A DNA stretch of 35,058 bases from Microbacterium sp. (GTDB lineage Bacteria; Actinomycetota; Actinomycetes; Actinomycetales; Microbacteriaceae). The notes under the pieces are model-generated. The model saw nothing but the letters and a program-made list of their open reading frames with translations. It was not told the origin of the DNA and made no database searches. The position numbers and the translations under genes were made by a program. This document shows positions 15,631 to 23,426 of the stretch, piece by piece. The stretch spans positions 1-35,058 of the forward strand of contig NZ_JAJUFV010000010.1 of NCBI RefSeq assembly GCF_029263575.1, written 5' to 3'. Position 1 is the stretch's first letter. Each line of letters opens with the position of its first letter.

Positions 15631-17289
15631 ATGATGACCACTCCCACCGCAACCCCAACGACGGCTCCGACGCAGACCATCGCGCAGGGCCCGGTGCTCG
15701 AAGTCACCGGCCCCATCCGCGAGCGCTTCGATGAGATCCTCACCCCTGAGGCGATCGCGTTCCTCGCCGAGCTGCACCACCGCTTCGCCGCGCGGCGGCA
15801 CGACCGGCTCGCCGATCGCATGCGTCGTCGTTTCGAGATCGGCAACGGTCACGACCCTCGCTTCCGCGATGACACCCGCCACATCCGCGAAGATGCCGAC
15901 TGGCGTGTCGCCGGCGCCGGCCCCGGCCTCGAAGATCGCCGCGTGGAGATCACCGGGCCGACCGACCCGAAGATGACCATCAACGCGCTGAACTCCGGTG
16001 CGCGGGTATGGCTGGCCGACCAGGAAGACGCCACCAGCCCCACCTGGAACAACGTCATCGGCGGCCAGCTCTCGCTGCGCGACGCGATCCGTGGCGAGCT
16101 GAGCTACACGAACGAGAACGGCAAGACCTATGAGGTCACCGCCGAGCGCACGCCGACGATCGTGATGCGTCCGCGCGGCTGGCACCTCACCGAGAAGCAC
16201 ATGACCTTCACCGACCGGTCGGGCCGCGCCATGGCGGCATCCGGCTCACTCGTCGACTTCGGTCTCTACTTCTTCCACAATGCCCAGAAGCTGATCGAGA
16301 CAGGCCGCGGCCCGTACTTCTACATCGCGAAGCTGGAGTCGAGCGAAGAAGCAGGGCTCTGGGACGACGTATTCACGTTCGCCGAGGACTACATCGGCAT
16401 CGATCACGGCACCATCCGCGCGACCGTGCTGATCGAGACGCTGCCAGCCGCATTCGAGATGGACGAGATCCTCTACGAACTGCGCGACCACTGCGCAGGG
16501 CTGAACGCCGGTCGCTGGGACTACATCTTCTCGATCATCAAGAACTACCGTGGCCGCGGCGCCCGCTTCGTTCTGCCCGACCGCAGCGAAGTCACCATGA
16601 CCGTGCCCTTCATGCGGGCATACACCGAACTGCTCGTGAAGACATGCCACAAGCGTGGAGCATTCGCGATCGGAGGCATGAGCGCGTTCATCCCGAACCG
16701 CCGCAACCCCGAAGTGACTGCGATGGCGATCGAGAAGGTCACCGCCGACAAGAAGCGCGAGGCCACAGACGGTTTCGACGGCACCTGGGTGGCCCACCCC
16801 GACCTCATCCCCACCGCGCAGGCGGAGTTCGACGCCGTGCTCGGCGACCGACCGAATCAGATCGACCGGCAGCGCGATGACGTGCAGGTGAGCGCGGAAG
16901 ACCTGCTGAACCTGCAGATTGGCCGCCCCATCACCGCTCAGGGCGTGCGCGACAACGTCTCGGTCGGCATCCGCTACATCGAGGCATGGCTGCGCGGGCT
17001 CGGGGCCGTCGCGATCGACAATCTGATGGAGGATGCCGCGACCGCCGAGATCAGCCGCTCGCAGGTGTGGCAGTGGATTCACCAGGACCGCACGACCGAA
17101 GACGGCACCCGCATCACCCCCGAGTACATCGAGGAACTGATCGCGCAGGTGCTCGACCAGGCGACCCGCAGCGCCGGTGACCGCTTCGATGACGCCGCCG
17201 AGGTGTTCCGCGAAGTCGCGCTGCGCGACGAGTTCCCCTCGTTCCTCACGCTCGGCGCCTACGCGAAGCACCTGACCGAGACGGCCTGA
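15631..17289 (+). CDS. aceB: Malate synthase A
   Basis: Malate synthase condenses glyoxylate with acetyl-CoA to give malate, the second step of the glyoxylate shunt. The 552-residue product has the family signature RDHCAGLNAGRWDYIFS (about residues 285-301) and the conserved NALNSGARVWLADQEDA segment near the N-terminus. Length fits isoform A. AAAAAGG precedes a cluster of ATGs at 15625, 15631 and 15634; 15631 has the best spacing. The gene is divergent from a RamB-like regulator across an A+T-rich gap. No isocitrate lyase gene lies beside it in this window. A long hairpin at 17311-17360 follows. Confidence 0.96.
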   Translation: MMTTPTATPTTAPTQTIAQGPVLEVTGPIRERFDEILTPEAIAFLAELHHRFAARRHDRLADRMRRRFEIGNGHDPRFRDDTRHIREDADWRVAGAGPGLEDRRVEITGPTDPKMTINALNSGARVWLADQEDATSPTWNNVIGGQLSLRDAIRGELSYTNENGKTYEVTAERTPTIVMRPRGWHLTEKHMTFTDRSGRAMAASGSLVDFGLYFFHNAQKLIETGRGPYFYIAKLESSEEAGLWDDVFTFAEDYIGIDHGTIRATVLIETLPAAFEMDEILYELRDHCAGLNAGRWDYIFSIIKNYRGRGARFVLPDRSEVTMTVPFMRAYTELLVKTCHKRGAFAIGGMSAFIPNRRNPEVTAMAIEKVTADKKREATDGFDGTWVAHPDLIPTAQAEFDAVLGDRPNQIDRQRDDVQVSAEDLLNLQIGRPITAQGVRDNVSVGIRYIEAWLRGLGAVAIDNLMEDAATAEISRSQVWQWIHQDRTTEDGTRITPEYIEELIAQVLDQATRSAGDRFDDAAEVFREVALRDEFPSFLTLGAYAKHLTETA

Positions 17290-17310
17290 CCGCGAGAAAC
17301 AGCTTCCTGC

Positions 17311-17360
17311 ACGAGAAACGTCCTGCCTGCACCTGTCTCATGCGGCAGGACGTTTCTCGT
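17311..17360. terminator. Long bidirectional hairpin between aceB and acyl-CoA dehydrogenase
   Basis: Perfect 17-bp arms ACGAGAAACGTCCTGCC and GGCAGGACGTTTCTCGT around a 16-base loop, between two convergent genes. A degenerate extra copy of the left arm, CGCGAGAAACAGCTTCCTGC, lies just before it (17291-17310). Probably a terminator for both genes; no U-tract. Confidence 0.75.
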
Positions 17361-17390
17361 CTCGCGCTGCCGCCGCGCTGCCCCGCCCCG

Positions 17391-19100
17391 TCAGCCGATC
17401 TCGCCCGCGGCGACTGTCTCCGCGAGCGAGTGAACGCGCGGAAGGTGATGCGCGCCGTAGAAGTCGGCGTTCGCGAGGCGACCAGCGGCGTCGTCTCCTG
17501 TTCCGACCGCGACGACGGCGAGCGCGTGCATCCAGCCGCCGGCGAGAGTGCCCAGCAGCATGAGGTAAGGAACTCCTGCGGCGTAGGCGTGCCGCGACGG
17601 CCCGAAACCGAGCAGAGCATCGGTGGCTCCGCGAGCGGCGTCCACGGCGCGCGCCAGACGCTCCGCGGTGCGCTCTGCCACCGGTGTGCCCCCCGCACGC
17701 AGCGCGGCGACGGTCTCGTCGATTTGGTTGAACAGCGCCTGGGCCGTGGCCCCGTTGTCGCGCAGCACCTTGCGACCAATGAGGTCGTTGGCCTGGATCG
17801 CGGTCGTTCCCTCGTAGATCGGCATGATGCGCGCATCGCGGTAGTGCTGGGCGACACCGGTCTCTTCGATGAAGCCCATCCCGCCGTGCACCTGAATCGC
17901 GTCCGACGTCACCAGCAGCGCGTCTTCGGTGGCCCACCCCTTCAACACGGGCACGAAGAACTCGGCGAGCGCATGCGTGCCATCGCTCTCGGCGCGGTCG
18001 AACAGATCGCCAACGAGCACGCCGAGCGCGCGCATCGCGAAGATGCGACTCGACATCGACAGCAGCAGGCGCTTCACATCAGGGTGCTCGGCGATGGGCG
18101 CGCTGCCCGGGCGATCGATCACCGCCCCCTGCTTGCGCTCGGCGGCGTAGGCCGCGGCTTGCTGATAGGCGCGGTCTGAGATGCCGGTGGCCTGGTATCC
18201 CATGCCGGTGCGGGCGGAGTTCATCATGACGAACATTCCGGCGAGTCCGCCGTGCAGGTCGCCGACGAGGTATCCCGTGGCATCTTCATAGGCCAGCACA
18301 CAGGTCGGGCTGGCGTGGATGCCGAGCTTGTGCTCGATCGCGACCGTGCTGACCGCGTTGCGCTCGCCCAGCGAGCCGTCATCGCCGACGAGGATGCGCG
18401 GTACGACGAACAGCGACAGCCCCTTCGCTCCGTCTGGTGCGCCCGGTGTGCGTGCGAGCACGAGGTGCACGATGTTCTCGGCGATGTCGTGGTCACCCCA
18501 GGTGATGAAGATCTTCTGCCCGCTGACGCCCCAGGTTCCGTCGTCGCGCTGCGTCGCCATGGTGCGAATGGCGCCGAGGTCGGTGCCGGCCTCGGGTTCG
18601 GTGAGGTTCATGGTGCCCGTCCATTCACCGCTGACGAGCTTGGTCAGAAACTTCTCGCGCAGTTCGTCGGATGCGGCGGCATCGAGCGCGTGGATCTGCC
18701 CTGCCGTCAGCAGCCAGCACAGCGCGAAGGCGGCGTTGGATGCGTTCCACAGCTCGCCGAGGCCAGCACGCACGACGCCCGGCAGTCCGTCTCCGCCGGC
18801 GGAGAGCGGCGCCTCGGCGGTGATCCAGCCAGCTTCGACGAACGCCCGATACGCGTCGGCGAATCCCTCGGGCATGCGCACCTCGCCGTCGACGAGCTGG
18901 GCGCCCTGCCGGTCGCCGACGGTCTCCAGCGGAGCAAGGACGGATGCCGCGAACTCGCCGGCTCCCGCGATGATCTCGGCGGCGTCCTGTGCGGTCAGCT
19001 CGCCGCCGGTGGCGCGGGCGACGAGGTCGAGTCCGAACGCCTCGCCGTAGAGGAAGGCGTAGTCGGAAACGGGCGGCTCGTATGTGGAATCGACGACCAT
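17391..19100 (-). CDS. Acyl-CoA dehydrogenase (DmdC-like subgroup)
   Basis: FAD-dependent enzyme of 569 residues that desaturates acyl-CoA. Visible are the N-terminal helical domain, the FAD-binding MNLTEPEAGTDLGAIRT (164-180), GQKIFITWGDHDIAENIVHLVLAR (195-217), the MNSARTGMGYQATG helix (293-306) and the catalytic Glu430 in PIYEGTTAIQANDLIGRK. The GDHD segment, long N-terminus and extra C-terminal domain are those of the DmdC/3-methylmercaptopropionyl-CoA dehydrogenase-like group rather than short-chain ACADs of about 380 residues; that does not fix the substrate. The ATG at 19100 follows AAGGAG at seven bases. It is divergent from aspartate aminotransferase, and an inverted repeat covers its -10 box. 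Confidence 0.88.
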   Translation of the reverse strand: MVVDSTYEPPVSDYAFLYGEAFGLDLVARATGGELTAQDAAEIIAGAGEFAASVLAPLETVGDRQGAQLVDGEVRMPEGFADAYRAFVEAGWITAEAPLSAGGDGLPGVVRAGLGELWNASNAAFALCWLLTAGQIHALDAAASDELREKFLTKLVSGEWTGTMNLTEPEAGTDLGAIRTMATQRDDGTWGVSGQKIFITWGDHDIAENIVHLVLARTPGAPDGAKGLSLFVVPRILVGDDGSLGERNAVSTVAIEHKLGIHASPTCVLAYEDATGYLVGDLHGGLAGMFVMMNSARTGMGYQATGISDRAYQQAAAYAAERKQGAVIDRPGSAPIAEHPDVKRLLLSMSSRIFAMRALGVLVGDLFDRAESDGTHALAEFFVPVLKGWATEDALLVTSDAIQVHGGMGFIEETGVAQHYRDARIMPIYEGTTAIQANDLIGRKVLRDNGATAQALFNQIDETVAALRAGGTPVAERTAERLARAVDAARGATDALLGFGPSRHAYAAGVPYLMLLGTLAGGWMHALAVVAVGTGDDAAGRLANADFYGAHHLPRVHSLAETVAAGEIG

Positions 19101-19140
19101 GGCGTACTCCTTGAATTCTGACAGAAACGGGACTCGGGGC

Positions 19141-19157
19141 CAGTATAGGCGATACTG
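19141..19157 (-). promoter_or_regulatory. Operator-like inverted repeat over the acyl-CoA dehydrogenase -10
   Basis: CAGTAT-AGGCG-ATACTG, perfect 6-bp arms. On the minus strand it holds TATACT (19142-19147), a near-consensus -10 for the acyl-CoA dehydrogenase gene about 40 bases before its start. A TetR- or GntR-type regulator of lipid use is a reasonable binder, but none is encoded next to it. Confidence 0.6.
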
Positions 19158-19185
19158 AGTCTCACCATGGAGGGCAGAGCGCATC

Positions 19186-19215
19186 CTGACACGGGCATAC
19201 GTGCACGAGTAGGCT
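19186..19215 (+). promoter_or_regulatory. Leaderless promoter of the aspartate aminotransferase gene
   Basis: -35 CTGACA (19186-19191), 18-base spacer, -10 TAGGCT (19210-19215), and the GTG start at 19222 only six bases beyond the -10. There is no ribosome-binding site, so transcription and translation probably start at the same base. Confidence 0.7.
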
Positions 19216-19221
19216 CGAATC

Positions 19222-20421
19222 GTGACTGAACGCGCTCCTCTCTCTCGCAAACTGTCCAACATCGCCGAGTCGGCAACGCTCAAGGTCGATGCCAAGGCCA
19301 AAGCGCTCAAGACCGCAGGTAAGCCGGTGATTTCCTACGCCGCCGGTGAACCCGATTTCGCGACTCCGCAATTCGTGGTGAATGCCGCGGCTGAGGCTCT
19401 CGCCGATCCGGCGAACTACCGCTACACGCCCGCCGCCGGATTGCCCGAGCTGCGCGAGGCTGTCGCGGCCAAGACGCTGCGCGATTCCGGGCTGGAGGTC
19501 TCCCCCAGCCAGGTCATCGTCACCAATGGCGGCAAGCAGGCTGTGTACCAGGCGTTCCAGACGGTCGTGAACCCCGGCGACGAGGTGCTGCTGCCTGCAC
19601 CGTACTGGACCACGTACCCCGAGGCGATCGCCCTGGCCGATGGCACGCCCGTTACCGTCTTCGCTGGCGCCGACCAGGATTACAAAGTCACCGTCGAACA
19701 GCTCGAGGCCGCACGTACCGAACGAACCACCGCTCTCGTCTTCGTCTCTCCGTCGAACCCGACCGGTTCGGTGTACACCGCCGAAGAGACTCGCGCCATC
19801 GGCGAATGGGCTGTTGAGCACGGGATCTGGATCATCTCTGACGAGATCTATCAGAACCTCACGTACGAGGGAGTCACAGCGACGTCGATCGTCGAGGCCG
19901 TGCCCGAGGCCGCAGCCCAGACCATCCTCGTCAACGGTGTGGCCAAGACCTACGCCATGACAGGATGGCGCGTGGGGTGGATGGTCGGACCCGCCGATGC
20001 GATCAAGGTCGCGGGCAACCTGCAGTCGCACCTGTCGAGCAACGTCAACAACGTCGCACAGCGTGGTGCCATCGCGGCTCTGGCCGGCCCGCAGACCGAA
20101 GCCGAGCAGTTCCGCGAGGCCTTCGACCGGCGTCGCCAGCTGATCGTGTCCGAGCTGTCGAAGATCGATGGCGTTCGCGTGCCCAACCCGCTCGGCGCGT
20201 TCTACGTGTACCCCGATGTGCAGGGCCTGCTGGGCCGCAGCTGGGGCGGTGTGACGCCGACGACCTCGCTCGAGCTGGCAGATCTCATCCTCGAGCAGGC
20301 CGAGGTCGCAGTCGTGCCCGGAGAGGCCTTCGGTCCGTCGGGATATCTGCGCCTGTCGTACGCTCTCGCCGACGACGCTCTGCTCGAGGGCGTTCAGCGA
20401 CTGCAACGCCTGTTCTCGTAG
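19222..20421 (+). CDS. aspB: Aspartate aminotransferase (class I PLP, AspB type)
   Basis: The 399-residue product has the class-I aminotransferase set: [12 protein letters not shown] (38-49), [17 protein letters not shown] (66-82), NPTG in SPSNPTGSV (179-182), cofactor Asp in [12 protein letters not shown] (Asp207) and Schiff-base Lys242 in [17 protein letters not shown]. This matches the AspB/AAT Ib group that interconverts aspartate and oxaloacetate with glutamate and 2-oxoglutarate; other amino acids or prephenate are possible substrates. It starts with GTG directly behind a good promoter and is likely leaderless. It ends one base before the convergent GH16 gene's stop, with no obvious terminator between them. 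Confidence 0.93.
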   Translation: MTERAPLSRKLSNIAESATLKVDAKAKALKTAGKPVISYAAGEPDFATPQFVVNAAAEALADPANYRYTPAAGLPELREAVAAKTLRDSGLEVSPSQVIVTNGGKQAVYQAFQTVVNPGDEVLLPAPYWTTYPEAIALADGTPVTVFAGADQDYKVTVEQLEAARTERTTALVFVSPSNPTGSVYTAEETRAIGEWAVEHGIWIISDEIYQNLTYEGVTATSIVEAVPEAAAQTILVNGVAKTYAMTGWRVGWMVGPADAIKVAGNLQSHLSSNVNNVAQRGAIAALAGPQTEAEQFREAFDRRRQLIVSELSKIDGVRVPNPLGAFYVYPDVQGLLGRSWGGVTPTTSLELADLILEQAEVAVVPGEAFGPSGYLRLSYALADDALLEGVQRLQRLFS

Positions 20422-20422
20422 C

Positions 20423-21424
20423 TCAGCGCACCGAGCGTCTCCTGCGGCGAACCACCATCAGCACGACGGCGCCGACGAGGGCCGCCGCGCCGACCGTGAT
20501 CGCGATCGGCACGATCTCCGGCGTCGGCTCGGGTTTGTACACGCGCACGTAATCGATCACATATTCCTGCGGGAACGTCAGGTCGTCGCCTATCGGCCCG
20601 CCGAAATTGCCACCGATCGCCATGTTCGCGATGAAGAAGAACGGATGATCGAAGACCCACTCCCCTTCGGGGACGTCGTCGGGGGTCACCTCGAAGAACT
20701 CCACGGACTCATCGCCGTCGCGCTGCGCGAACCAGCGGATGCTGTGCGGTTCCCATTCCACCCAGACGGTCACCCATTCCCCGCCGATGTTCTCGCCGAA
20801 ACCGTAGGTGTCGCCGATGCTGTCGCCGCCGGTGTACCCGGGGCCGTGCACGGTTCCGAACAGCTCCTCGGGTGATTTGCCGACGTACTCCATGATGTCG
20901 ATCTCGCCCGACCTCGGCCACCCGACATCGTGCAGGTTGCCGCCCAGACCCCAGAAGGCCGGCCAGATTCCCGCCTCACCGTCGGGCAGCTTCACCCGCG
21001 TCTCGATGCGGCCGTGGGCGAACTCTACGTCGCCCTTGCTCATCAGCCGCGCAGACGTGAACTCGCATGGCCCGTACCAGCAGTCGAGGTCGGCAGCTTC
21101 GGGATCATCGACCTCGCGCAGCGTGATGACGAGGTTTCCCTCGCCGTCGTGCGCGGCGTTGTCGGTCGAGTCGGTGTAATACTGCAGCTCTTGGTTGCCC
21201 CAGCCATTGCCGCCGGTCTCGTACGTCCAGTGGCGCTCGTCTGCCGGGCTGCCGCTCCGGCCGTCGAACTCGTCTGACCACGCCAGCGTCCATCCGTACA
21301 CGCCCGGCGCGTGAGCATCCGCTTCCGCGTCTGCGGCGAGCGCTGCACTCGACATCGAGCCGGCGACCACGACACCGCCGATGAGCAGCGCGGCCATCAG
21401 CGGCCGAAGCGGGTGCGACCTCAT
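20423..21424 (-). CDS. Membrane-anchored glycoside hydrolase family 16 (endo-beta-1,3-glucanase-like)
   Basis: The 333-residue product has a Sec signal peptide (about 1-30, ending SAALA), a GH16 domain starting WTLAWSDEFDGRSGSPADERHW, and the catalytic signature GEIDIMEYVG (Glu174 nucleophile, Asp176, Glu179 acid/base). The segment FAHGRIETRVKLPDGEAGIWPAFWGLG is typical of laminarinase-like GH16 enzymes. A C-terminal transmembrane helix (IVPIAITVGAAALVGAVVLMVV, about 304-325) and an Arg-rich end RRRRR anchor it with the enzyme outside. The start overlaps the stop of the adenylate-forming enzyme gene by four bases (ATGA), so it is the last gene of the six-gene chain. The substrate could be laminarin-like glucan or a cell-wall polysaccharide. 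Confidence 0.9.
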   Translation of the reverse strand: MRSHPLRPLMAALLIGGVVVAGSMSSAALAADAEADAHAPGVYGWTLAWSDEFDGRSGSPADERHWTYETGGNGWGNQELQYYTDSTDNAAHDGEGNLVITLREVDDPEAADLDCWYGPCEFTSARLMSKGDVEFAHGRIETRVKLPDGEAGIWPAFWGLGGNLHDVGWPRSGEIDIMEYVGKSPEELFGTVHGPGYTGGDSIGDTYGFGENIGGEWVTVWVEWEPHSIRWFAQRDGDESVEFFEVTPDDVPEGEWVFDHPFFFIANMAIGGNFGGPIGDDLTFPQEYVIDYVRVYKPEPTPEIVPIAITVGAAALVGAVVLMVVRRRRRSVR

Positions 21425-22821
21425 CGCGCACTCCCTGAGCTCACAGCCGCCTCGCTCCGGTAGCGACGAGGCTTACCCTCGCCCAGCTCGGCCAGGCGTG
21501 CCACGGCGGTGAGGCGTATCGGCATGCCCAGCAGCGCCTCGAGGGCGGTCCGCACGGCGTCGGCATCGCCGCCGGCGATCGACGCGTGCACTGCGCCGTC
21601 GGCGCTCTGGCTGACCGACCAGCCCAGGGCACCATGTGCCTGCAATTGCTGGGTCAGCTCGACACACGGGATGAGCATGCCGTTGCCAGCGCGGAACATC
21701 GTGTTCTCGCGCCCTTCCAGATCCGCCAGGCCGATCCCGCCGTCATCGAGGCGAACGCAGCGCGCGAAGTCACCGGTGCGATAGCGAACGAGCGGCAGCA
21801 GCGGATTCTCTCCCGCCGTCACGGTGATCTCGCCCATCACTCCGTCGGGCAGCGGGTCGCCCTGTTCGTCGAGCACCTCGACGTGCACCCGACGCTGCAG
21901 CACCCGGAACGGGCCGTCGTCCAGGCGCACGGCGATCGGTCGCGTCTCGTGCAGCCCGAAGACGTCGAACACCGGGCATCCGAAAGTATCTTCCAGCCGA
22001 CGGCGCAGCGGAGCCGACAGCGCCATCGCCCCGGAGAAGATCACCCGCGGATGCAGCACCTCGCACAGCCCGGAATCGACCAGTTCGGCGAGGCTCGTGG
22101 GGTGACCGCTGAGAATCTGCGGATCGGCGTCTGCGAGGTATCGCTCGCGCGCGCCGGGTGTCGACCAGCAGGACGGATGCAGATTGAGGCGCGCCATCGC
22201 GCGATGAGCGAAGCTGCTGATGACCGAGACGTAGGTGAAAGCCTGCCGCTGGAACACGAGATTGGCCACGGCCAGGCGTTCCCCTGCCGGTTCGACGCTC
22301 ACTCCCGCCGATGCGGCGAGCGCGACCAGCAGGTGAAACCCGCGGGCGACCTCCTCGACGTCATCGGGGATGAGCAGGGCGGCCCCGGTCGAGCCCGAGC
22401 TCGTGCCATGCAGCATCCGCTCGAGATCAGCGTCCAACGGAACGAAGGCACCGATGTCTTCGACGAGGTCAGCGCGCGAGATGGTCGGATACTCGCCCAA
22501 GGCGGCGTCCGCGGGCATGTCACGGTAGCGCAGCGTACGCCGGGCGGCCGCGAGATGCTCGCTCAGCCAATCGCCCGGTGGCAACGGCTTCTGCACGCGG
22601 TCGATCTGCTCAGCCGTGAGGCGGTCGCCGGTCGCGTGCGTCCACTGCGGCGCATCGAGGTGGGATCGCCAATGCGCGAGCCGCTGGGCCGCGGTGTCGT
22701 CGAGTGTCGGCCACCGTTCAGCGTCGCTGAGAACAGCCGCTTCACCCGGCGCGTACTCGGCCAACGTCAGCGGGTCGGGAAGGTCAGGATCGATCAGCGT
22801 CATCGTGCTCGGTCGTGTCAC
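21421..22821 (-). CDS. PaaK-like adenylate-forming enzyme (AMP-binding)
   Basis: Resembles phenylacetate-CoA ligase-type enzymes, 466 residues. The ATP-binding loop is HGTSSGSTG (about 138-146), then FGLHETRP in the place of the A5 motif (288-295), YRTGD (347-351), the GRENTMFRAGNGMLI hinge region (370-384) and a C-terminal Lys in GKPRRY (Lys450). These are the catalytic landmarks of the superfamily that activates a carboxylate as acyl-AMP and then, in most members, passes it to CoA or a carrier. Overall similarity is loose, and the substrate is unknown. A GTG at 22821 overlaps the previous gene's stop (GTGA); a later ATG at 22803 is possible. It lies between an unknown helical protein and the GH16 enzyme. 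Confidence 0.8.
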   Translation of the reverse strand: MTRPSTMTLIDPDLPDPLTLAEYAPGEAAVLSDAERWPTLDDTAAQRLAHWRSHLDAPQWTHATGDRLTAEQIDRVQKPLPPGDWLSEHLAAARRTLRYRDMPADAALGEYPTISRADLVEDIGAFVPLDADLERMLHGTSSGSTGAALLIPDDVEEVARGFHLLVALAASAGVSVEPAGERLAVANLVFQRQAFTYVSVISSFAHRAMARLNLHPSCWSTPGARERYLADADPQILSGHPTSLAELVDSGLCEVLHPRVIFSGAMALSAPLRRRLEDTFGCPVFDVFGLHETRPIAVRLDDGPFRVLQRRVHVEVLDEQGDPLPDGVMGEITVTAGENPLLPLVRYRTGDFARCVRLDDGGIGLADLEGRENTMFRAGNGMLIPCVELTQQLQAHGALGWSVSQSADGAVHASIAGGDADAVRTALEALLGMPIRLTAVARLAELGEGKPRRYRSEAAVSSGSAR

Positions 22822-23426
22822 TCGGTGGAATAGCGGGCGGCGGCTTCCTTGCGGCGCGCTTCCCGTAGCATACGGGCGATCTCCGCTCGATGGCGATGGC
22901 CCTCGTAGGCTTCTGCCAGAGCACGGTTGCGCGTCAACGAATCGCAGGCCGCCAGCAGCGAGCGCGCGGTGTCGGTGTCTTCATAGGCCGGCCGGTATCC
23001 GCTCCACAGCAGAAAGGTGCGCGCAGCCTCGGTGCGGCGCTCGTCATCCGTCAGCCACCGCGCCGGATCGGCGACGGGCGCAAGGCGCAACGCGAGTGCG
23101 TCGACTGCCAGATCCGCGCGTCCGCGCATGAGCTCGGGTGAGAAGCGTCCGATCAGATCCTCGCTGGCCAGCAGCCAAAGCCCGACCGCGGCACCGCGGA
23201 TCACCCGGGCGTCATCGGCGAAGTCCAGACAGGCGAGGGGGCGATGGAGAATGTCGCCGACGAGAGCTCGCACAGACACGCGCTCGTCAAGAAAGGAACG
23301 CGGGATCGCCGAGAGCCGCGCGGCGACCTCGTCAACGCGCGGACCGGGCCTGAGACTCTTCCAGGCGTCGTCCTCGCCGCCGGAGCGTTCTGCCCAGATG
23401 GCGAGAAGGCGTTCAGTGTCAGCCAT
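22818..23426 (-). CDS. Unknown helical protein in the MoxR/VWA gene chain
   Basis: A 202-residue protein I cannot assign to a family. It is soluble, with no signal peptide or membrane segment, and looks almost entirely alpha-helical. The C-terminal half is rich in Arg/Glu/Ala (TDDERRTEAARTFLLWSGYRP and HRHRAEIARMLREARRKEAAARY), suggesting an amphipathic, perhaps nucleic-acid- or protein-binding, helical bundle. The ATG at 23426 is preceded by GGAGAAG at four bases and overlaps the upstream VWA gene by eight bases; its stop overlaps the adenylating enzyme's start. Tight coupling on both sides argues it acts with the MoxR/VWA proteins. Confidence 0.75.
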   Translation of the reverse strand: MADTERLLAIWAERSGGEDDAWKSLRPGPRVDEVAARLSAIPRSFLDERVSVRALVGDILHRPLACLDFADDARVIRGAAVGLWLLASEDLIGRFSPELMRGRADLAVDALALRLAPVADPARWLTDDERRTEAARTFLLWSGYRPAYEDTDTARSLLAACDSLTRNRALAEAYEGHRHRAEIARMLREARRKEAAARYSTE

